A DNA stretch of 11,540 nucleotides from Pseudomonadota bacterium (GTDB lineage: Bacteria; Myxococcota; Polyangia; Polyangiales; Polyangiaceae). The notes beneath the pieces are model-generated. The model saw only the letters and a program-made list of their open reading frames with translations, was not told the DNA's origin and ran no database searches. Made by a program: the position numbers and the translations under genes. The stretch spans positions 1-11,540 of the forward strand of contig JAEZYO010000641.1 in NCBI GenBank assembly GCA_023419055.1, in the 5' to 3' direction. Positions within the stretch are counted from its first letter, which is position 1, and every line of letters begins with the position of its first letter. Below, piece by piece: positions 6,782-11,540 of this stretch.

Positions 6782-6797
6782 TGCAAGGGTGGTGCCC
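6782..6797 (-). promoter_or_regulatory. Sigma-54-like (-24/-12) promoter for the RsbRD-type kinase
   Basis: Read on the - strand, GGGCACCACCCTTGCA matches 10 of the 12 defined consensus positions, with GG and GC exactly ten bases apart. The predicted start near 6771 gives a leader of about 51 bases to the GTG at 6720. It lies in the gap between the receiver gene and the kinase. Confidence 0.55.
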
Positions 6798-6964
6798 ACC
6801 GGGAGGACGAGATTTCCCGGCCGCCCGCAGGCTCGCTGCGCTTTCGCCGATGACCTAGCGCCGCGGTTCGGCCCTACCGCGTTACGCCCGCGTTGGCCGA
6901 GCGTCGACGCGATTGACTCGCTGCCCCGCACGGGGCGTGGCGAGATCGTCAGCGCCATGCTCCC

Positions 6965-7321
6965 TCAGGGCAACGCGTCCAGCGTGGCTGCCAGCGTGCG
7001 AAAGTTGAACGGCTTGAGCATGACGGGTATGTGCTCTCGATCCGTCAAGTCTCGGGTGAAGGCGCCTTGGAGCATCCCGGTCATGAGGATCGCGCGGAGC
7101 TCGGGGAACCAGCCGAGCAGGCGGCGTACGACCTCGATACCGTTCACGCCGCCGGGTAAGAAGTAGTCCGTGAGGAGCAGCTCCGGAGCAAAATGCTCCG
7201 CCTGCTCGAGCGCCGCTGCTCCCGAGCGCACTGCGAGCACTTCATACCCGCGATCCTCGAGCCAGCTTTCCAACAACTCCAAACTGTCGGCCTCGTCTTC
7301 TACCACCATTACTCGAGTCAT
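6965..7321 (-). CDS. Stand-alone response regulator receiver (118 aa)
   Basis: Single CheY-like receiver domain with no output domain. The acidic pocket is E8-D9, the phosphoacceptor is D52 (LLLTDYFLPGG), the switch residue is T81 (ILMTG) and the conserved lysine is K103 (MLKPF). The ATG at 7321 is preferred over an in-frame start further upstream because GGAGG lies about eight bases before it and the receiver fold begins at MTRVMVVEDE. It follows the GAF kinase gene by 13 bases, so it is the likely phosphorelay partner of that kinase. Lacking an effector, it would act by protein-protein contact. It has no AAA+ domain, so it is not itself a sigma-54 activator. Confidence 0.93.
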   Translation of the reverse strand: MTRVMVVEDEADSLELLESWLEDRGYEVLAVRSGAAALEQAEHFAPELLLTDYFLPGGVNGIEVVRRLLGWFPELRAILMTGMLQGAFTRDLTDREHIPVMLKPFNFRTLAATLDALP

Positions 7322-7334
7322 GCCCTCGCCTCCC

Positions 7335-8603
7335 TCACTGCCGAGCGGCGGGCAGCTCGATGACGAAACAAGCACCGCCGGTCGGTTGATTGAACGCGCA
7401 AATGCTGCCTTCGTGCGCAGCCAGAATGCGCCGCGTGATGCTGAGCCCGAGCCCGGTCCCGCCGGACCGGCGCTGCAGGGAGAAGAATGGGTCGAAGACC
7501 TCGTTCAGGTGCTCCGCCGGAATACCGGGGCCATCGTCGGCGATGCTGATTCGAACTCGCTTGGCGACGTTCTCGCTCCGGACGACGACCCGACAAGTGC
7601 GACCGCTCTTGGCCTCGACGGCATTGCGCAAGATGTTGATGAAGGCCTGTTCGAGCTCCGTGGGGTTTCCGAAGACGGGCGTGAGACCCGCGTCGAGGTC
7701 GAGCTTTACCTTGAGACGCTGCGCGGGTACCTCATTTTGCGCGAGGCAAGCGACCCGCTCCAAGAGCCGGTTCACGTCGGTGATCCAGCGAGTAGACTCC
7801 TCCTCTCGCGCGAACTTCAGGACGCTGTCCATGATCTTGCTGCAGCGTTCGGCGTTCTTCAGGATGGCGGCGAGCGCTTGGCGCGGGCGCGCAGGGTCGT
7901 CCGTCCGCAGCCCGGCCTCGGCTCCGAGCAGGATGCTGGTGAGCGGGTTCGTCAACTCGTGCGCGATCCCGGCGGCGAACCGGCCGAGAGACGCCAGCCG
8001 CTGCGCCCTGCACAGGGCTTCCTCGTTCCTGCGCAGCGCGCGGCTCTCGAGTTCCTGCGCGACCTGGTCCTCGCGGCGCCGGCGCTCGATGGCTCTGGCG
8101 AAGACCTCCGTGACGTCGCGGAGGGCGGAGAGCGCAGCTTCACTCAGCGCGGCGTCTTTTTGCGAGTAGGCGCCGAGGACGCCGTATGTCTCGCCACCCG
8201 TAGTGATGGGCACCCACGAGCCCGACGCCGCTTCCGGGGCGTGCGCGGCGAGCGACATGATCCGCTGAGCGTGGCTGCCGAACGTCACCGCCTGCCCCGC
8301 AGTCACCCTCTCCGCCAGCTTGGCGTCGAGCGAGATACACTTTTGACTCTGGTCGGCGAATCCTTCGCTCGCAATCCTGGATAGTGAGCGAGGCTCCTTC
8401 GAGAAGAGAGCGATTTCGAGGAGATCGAGGTCGAGCTCGGCCCGCATTCTACGGAGTGCGTAGCGGAAGAAGCGCTCGAGATCGGGCTCCGACAGGGCTT
8501 CGAGCGCGAGCGCGCGAGCGAGGCGCGGCTCGCGCCGCTTCACCCGGGTGGGTTCACGAAAAACGCTCTCCTCGGGGCCGCGCGGTGAAGTCGGGTCATT
8601 CAT
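7335..8603 (-). CDS. GAF-domain sensor histidine kinase (422 aa)
   Basis: Soluble kinase with an N-terminal GAF-like sensor region (about 36-175, with GSWVPITTGGETYGVLGAYS near 128), a short coiled linker, the H box with H215 (GIAHELTNPLTSIL) and an ATPase domain. The latter shows N327 (NILRNAVEA), G1 box DDGPG (356-360), F box FDPFF and G2 box GGTGLGL (381-387). All catalytic elements look intact, in an arrangement like NtrB-type soluble kinases. The ATG at 8603 is chosen; a TTG at 8666 would add 21 residues, and neither has a strong ribosome binding site. It is cotranscribed with the receiver gene 13 bases downstream and divergent from the SDR gene. No sigma-54-like element was found in the 8604-8764 gap on this strand. 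The ligand of the GAF region is unknown. Confidence 0.9.
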   Translation of the reverse strand: MNDPTSPRGPEESVFREPTRVKRREPRLARALALEALSEPDLERFFRYALRRMRAELDLDLLEIALFSKEPRSLSRIASEGFADQSQKCISLDAKLAERVTAGQAVTFGSHAQRIMSLAAHAPEAASGSWVPITTGGETYGVLGAYSQKDAALSEAALSALRDVTEVFARAIERRRREDQVAQELESRALRRNEEALCRAQRLASLGRFAAGIAHELTNPLTSILLGAEAGLRTDDPARPRQALAAILKNAERCSKIMDSVLKFAREEESTRWITDVNRLLERVACLAQNEVPAQRLKVKLDLDAGLTPVFGNPTELEQAFINILRNAVEAKSGRTCRVVVRSENVAKRVRISIADDGPGIPAEHLNEVFDPFFSLQRRSGGTGLGLSITRRILAAHEGSICAFNQPTGGACFVIELPAARQ

Positions 8604-8764
8604 CGATCGAACGCTCGAGTCCCTGCTGGCATGCGGAGCATTGCTCTTGTCGGGCGCGGAATACAAGGGAACTCGTGCACGCTCGTTTGAGCTTCAAGAA
8701 GCGGAGTTTCACGCGGCGAGTCAGCGGCACCTCGGGCATCCTTCCTGCAGGCGCCCGAGGCTTC

Positions 8765-9652
8765 ATGGAAGCCAAGAAGACGCGTGATCCACGCGACGCT
8801 CACGCCAAGCCCCCTTTCCCCGAGCAAGAGCAGGCCGCTACTGGTCGAGAAGGGGCAATGCAGCCGAAGCCCGACTACGGCGAGGAGTCCTACCGGGGTC
8901 ACGGCCGGCTCGCGGGACGCGTGGCGGTCGTCACCGGCGCGGACAGCGGGATCGGACGCGCCGTGGCGCTGGCGTTCGCGAGGGAAGGAGCCGACCTCGT
9001 GATCGGTTACCTCGAGCACGAGGAAGACGCGCGCACGACCGAGCGGGCGGTGACCGACTCGGGGCGCGCGGCGCTCATCGTCTCGGCCGACGTCGGCGTG
9101 GACGAAGCATGCCGGAATCTCGTCGAGCGGGCTCGCGAGCGCTTCGGCAAAATCGACATCCTGGTAAACAACGCCGCGCAACAAGGCAAAGCGGTCGACA
9201 GGTTCGAAGACATCTCGGCCGAGCGCGTCGAGCGGACCTTTCGCACGAACATCGTCGGCATGTTTCACCTCGTGCGACACGCGCTCCCGCTCATGCGTCC
9301 AGGCGCGGCCATCATCAACGTCGCCTCGATTCAGGCCTACCAGCCGTCGGCCGGGATCCTCGACTATGCCGCGACCAAGGGGGCCATCGTGACGTTCACG
9401 AAGGGCCTCGCCCAGTCGCTCATCGAGCGCGGCATCCGCGTCAACTGCGTGGCGCCGGGCCCGGTGTGGACGCCGCTCGTCATCCAGTCCTTCGATGCGG
9501 AGAAGAACGCGAAGTTTGGTGAAAACTCCCCGATGGGGCGGCCCGCTCAACCCGCGGAGCTTGCGCCCGCGTTCGTCTTCCTGGCGAGCGACGACGCTCG
9601 CTACGTGAACGGAGAGGTGCTCGGCGTCACGGGAGGGAAGCCGCTCGCCTAG
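8765..9652 (+). CDS. SDR family oxidoreductase, YghA / general-stress type (295 aa)
   Basis: NAD(P)-dependent short-chain dehydrogenase of the classical type. A hydrophilic N-terminal extension of about 50 residues (PPFPEQEQ near 16) precedes the Rossmann fold and is typical of the YghA / YhxC / GSP39-like branch. Visible motifs are TGADSGIG (57-64), NNAA (135-138), N162, S188 in the NVAS segment, the catalytic pair Y201xxxK205, and PGPVWTPL (231-238). All four catalytic residues are present. The ATG at 8765 gives the extension expected for the branch; frames upstream of it look non-coding. The ribosome binding site is weak (CGAGG). The substrate is unknown; relatives are often found among stress genes. 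Confidence 0.93.
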   Translation: MEAKKTRDPRDAHAKPPFPEQEQAATGREGAMQPKPDYGEESYRGHGRLAGRVAVVTGADSGIGRAVALAFAREGADLVIGYLEHEEDARTTERAVTDSGRAALIVSADVGVDEACRNLVERARERFGKIDILVNNAAQQGKAVDRFEDISAERVERTFRTNIVGMFHLVRHALPLMRPGAAIINVASIQAYQPSAGILDYAATKGAIVTFTKGLAQSLIERGIRVNCVAPGPVWTPLVIQSFDAEKNAKFGENSPMGRPAQPAELAPAFVFLASDDARYVNGEVLGVTGGKPLA

Positions 9653-9675
9653 CGCGGCGCCATCTCTTCACGCCG

Positions 9676-11070
9676 TCACCAAGCCCAGGTGACGAAGAGC
9701 GCGATCAGCGCCGCCGAGGTGACCAGGAGCGCAACGCCGGCGATGGAGTTCAGGAGCTTCCCGTTGACGTGCTCACCCATGAGCTTCTCGTCGTTCGTCA
9801 TCAGTAGCATCGAGAGCAGGAGAGGCGGCGCCGCGACGGCCTGAGCGACGCCCGCCCACACCACGGCCTTCATGGCGTTCAAGCCCAGGAAATTGGCACT
9901 CACGGCGAGGGCGGTCACGACGGTCATTACCAGATAGAAGCGCGGCGCCTCTTGAGGCTTGCGCCCGAGCCCGCTCGGCCACCCGAAGGATTGACAGACG
10001 CCGTAAGTCGCCGCGTCGATCACGACGGGGATCGCGAGGAAGCCGACCCCGATGATCCCGGCCGCGAAGAGCCAGCGGGCGCCCTCACCGGCGAGGGGGC
10101 GGAGAGCCTCCGCTGCTTCGGCGGCGCTGTGAATTTCGGTCTTTCCGGCTTCGTGGAGCGCCGTGCCCGTCGCCAGCATGACGAAGTACATGACTAGATT
10201 GGCAGAGAACATCCCGAGCGCGGTCTCCCGCCGCGAGCGCCGAAGTTCGGCTTCCGAAGCCCCGCGGCGCTCCGCTGGGTGCTCCTTGCCGGAAGCTACC
10301 TTGTCCTCGACCTCCTGGTTCGTTTGCCACGTGTACACGTAGGCAGAGAGTGACGTGCCGAGCACGGCCACGAGCAGCGAAAGAGATTCGCGCTCGAGCG
10401 CGAGCTTCGGCACGAAGGTGCCGAGGAGCACCTTCTCGGGATCCGGGCCGGCGAGCAGCGCTGCGCCGATGTACGAAAGGAGCGAGAGTGAGAGCCAGCG
10501 GAACAGTCGCCGGATCAGCTGATACGTCCCGAACGCTTGGAGAAGCAGCAAACTCCCGCCCACGGAGAGCGCCAGGACGCCCGGGTGGAGCTGGACGAAG
10601 AGCCCGAGCGCCGCTCCCACCACACCGAGATTCGCAGCGGCCTCGATCACGTTCGCGACCGTCGACACCAGGAGGAGCGGGTAGAGGACGAACCACCGAT
10701 AGCGATCACGGAGGAGCCGAAAGAGCCCGTGCCCGGTCACCTTGCCGAGCTTGCTGGCGAGGTACACCACCCCGACCATCAGGGGGTACGCGAGCGGAGC
10801 GACCCACAACAGCGTGACCCCGAGCTTCGCTCCGGCGTTCGCGTAGGTTCCCACAGCGACGGGATCGTCGTCTGCCGCTCCGGTGACGATTCCCGATCCC
10901 AGCGCTCGTAAGCCTTTGAAGCTCAAGCTCCTGGCTCGACGCAAGATGCGAACCAACGTCCGTTGGCTGGCGGCGCCGTAGGCCGTGCTGGGCGCTGACC
11001 CACGCCACGCGACAATCTTCCCCGCCGCTCGCCCGCAGCCCGATAAAGCTCGCGTCCCCTCGACGATCAC
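9676..11070 (-). CDS. Nramp-related divalent metal transporter family protein (464 aa)
   Basis: Multi-spanning inner-membrane protein of the Nramp superfamily, with about eleven hydrophobic segments between residues 57 and 463. The first helix reads GAADDDPVAVGTYANAGA (64-81) in place of the canonical DPGN metal site. The sixth-helix equivalent reads IPVVIDAATYGV (347-358) and lacks the canonical MPH motif. It therefore belongs to the divergent DDP-type branch whose substrate is not clear. The GTG start at 11068-11070 overlaps the TGA of the upstream dehydrogenase by four bases, suggesting translational coupling. It has no ribosome binding site, and the first 50 residues or so are not membrane-like, so a TTG start near residue 39 is an alternative. 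It ends 23 bases from the convergent SDR stop. Confidence 0.88.
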   Translation of the reverse strand: MIVEGTRALSGCGRAAGKIVAWRGSAPSTAYGAASQRTLVRILRRARSLSFKGLRALGSGIVTGAADDDPVAVGTYANAGAKLGVTLLWVAPLAYPLMVGVVYLASKLGKVTGHGLFRLLRDRYRWFVLYPLLLVSTVANVIEAAANLGVVGAALGLFVQLHPGVLALSVGGSLLLLQAFGTYQLIRRLFRWLSLSLLSYIGAALLAGPDPEKVLLGTFVPKLALERESLSLLVAVLGTSLSAYVYTWQTNQEVEDKVASGKEHPAERRGASEAELRRSRRETALGMFSANLVMYFVMLATGTALHEAGKTEIHSAAEAAEALRPLAGEGARWLFAAGIIGVGFLAIPVVIDAATYGVCQSFGWPSGLGRKPQEAPRFYLVMTVVTALAVSANFLGLNAMKAVVWAGVAQAVAAPPLLLSMLLMTNDEKLMGEHVNGKLLNSIAGVALLVTSAALIALFVTWAW

Positions 11071-11540
11071 GCGTGGAAGACGGCGCGAACGCAGCCGTCT
11101 TCCTTGGTCTTGAACATTTCGTAGCCTCGGGGGGCGTCTTCCAGAGAGAAGTGGTGCGTGGCCAAGAACGACGTGTCGAGCTCGCCGCGCTCGAGGTGCT
11201 GGAGCAGGCGTGGCACGTATTTCTGGCCGTGCTGCTGGGCCGCTCGGACGGTGAGCCCCTTGTTCATGATCACGCCGATCGGAAACTTATCCATGAGCCC
11301 GTAAACCCCGAGGATGGAGAGCACGCCTCCCTTGCGGCAAGCCATGATCGCCTCGCGCAGGGCGTCTCCGCGATCGGACTCGAGCCGCAGGGCCTGCTTG
11401 GCGCGATCGTAGGCGTGCATGAGACCGGTGCCGTGCGATTCCATCCCGACGGCGTCGATGCAGGCGTCCGGACCGCGCCCGCCGGTCAGCTCCTTGAGCT
11501 TCTCGACGACGCTTCCTTCTCGTTCGTAGTCTATCGTCTC
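11067..11540 (-). CDS. Zinc-type alcohol dehydrogenase, C-terminal part (157 aa, continues past the right edge)
   Basis: Partial gene: the reading frame is open to base 11540, so the N-terminus (GroES-like catalytic domain with zinc ligands) lies outside the window. The visible part is the end of the Rossmann domain (GGRGPDACIDAVG, then RKGGVLSILGVYG) and the returning C-terminal segment (HFSLEDAPRGYEMFKTKEDG). It resembles the glutathione-independent formaldehyde / zinc-dependent dehydrogenase branch of the medium-chain family. The frame was followed upstream past the internal Met codon at 11444, which is not the start. Its TGA (11067-11069) overlaps the GTG of the transporter, so the two share an operon. 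The substrate cannot be told from this fragment. Confidence 0.9.
   Translation of the reverse strand, partial: ETIDYEREGSVVEKLKELTGGRGPDACIDAVGMESHGTGLMHAYDRAKQALRLESDRGDALREAIMACRKGGVLSILGVYGLMDKFPIGVIMNKGLTVRAAQQHGQKYVPRLLQHLERGELDTSFLATHHFSLEDAPRGYEMFKTKEDGCVRAVFHA

Noticed and set aside
6722..6958. Possible 78-residue gene on the - strand between the receiver and the RsbRD kinase
   Set aside because: Composition is Arg/Pro/Gly-rich without domain-like pattern, and the sigma-54-like promoter lies inside it; treated as intergenic.
6965..7321. Receiver protein as the activator of the sigma-54-like promoters
   Set aside because: It has only a receiver domain; the AAA+ domain needed to activate sigma-54 is absent.
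8627..8645. TGGCATG...ATTGCT resembling a sigma-54 promoter in the kinase/SDR gap
   Set aside because: The spacing between GG and GC is 13 rather than 10 bases, which sigma-54 does not tolerate.
8604..8666. Longer start (TTG at 8666) for the GAF kinase
   Set aside because: No ribosome binding site, and the extra 21 residues are not domain-like; the ATG at 8603 is simpler, though not certain.
8734..8749. Sigma-54-like element before the SDR gene
   Set aside because: It has GG-N10-GC but matches only 8 of 12 defined positions, the same as a chance hit inside coding DNA (1837-1852).
1..11540. CRISPR array, tRNA, rRNA, insertion sequence or phage genes
   Set aside because: No regularly spaced repeats, cloverleaf-like segments, transposase motifs or phage proteins were recognised on either strand by reading; small RNAs cannot be excluded.

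Overview
The window is GC-rich chromosomal DNA, most likely from a myxobacterium-like delta-proteobacterium (Myxococcota, Polyangiales type). The evidence for this is inferential: strong G/C bias at third codon positions, a lipoprotein with a long Gly/Ser/Ala linker typical of these bacteria, several histidine kinases, and promoter-like elements of the sigma-54 class. No rRNA, tRNA, CRISPR array, insertion sequence or phage gene is visible.

Layout from left to right. Bases 1-697 carry no convincing gene, but hold dyad elements and a sigma-54-like promoter ahead of a two-gene + strand operon of ferritin-like proteins (698-1912 and 1944-2663). Convergent to it is an AmmeMemoRadiSam-type radical SAM enzyme (2674-3744, -). 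A 317-base divergent gap with a second sigma-54-like element leads to a DUF4142 lipoprotein (4062-4751, +). A third such element precedes a small CxxC membrane protein (4909-5115) that is translationally coupled to a DUF2243 membrane protein (5112-5600). On the - strand follow an RsbRD-type histidine kinase (5605-6720) with its own sigma-54-like element, and a two-gene operon of a GAF histidine kinase (7335-8603) and a stand-alone receiver (6965-7321). An SDR oxidoreductase of the YghA / general-stress type (8765-9652, +) comes next. The window ends with an Nramp-related transporter (9676-11070, -) coupled to a zinc-type alcohol dehydrogenase that runs off the right edge (11067-11540, -).

The gene set looks like an environmental-stress island: three proteins with ferritin-like four-helix folds (two cytoplasmic, one a lipoprotein), a metal-transporter relative, two dehydrogenases of types often found with stress genes, and sensor kinases. 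The most notable pattern is that four gene-free segments each contain a GG-N10-GC element matching 9-10 of the 12 defined positions of the sigma-54 consensus, each in the correct orientation and 18-62 bases before a start codon. This suggests that the ferritin operon, the lipoprotein, the CxxC/DUF2243 pair and the RsbRD kinase belong to one sigma-54 regulon. That is a by-eye inference and needs a matrix scan and transcript ends to confirm.
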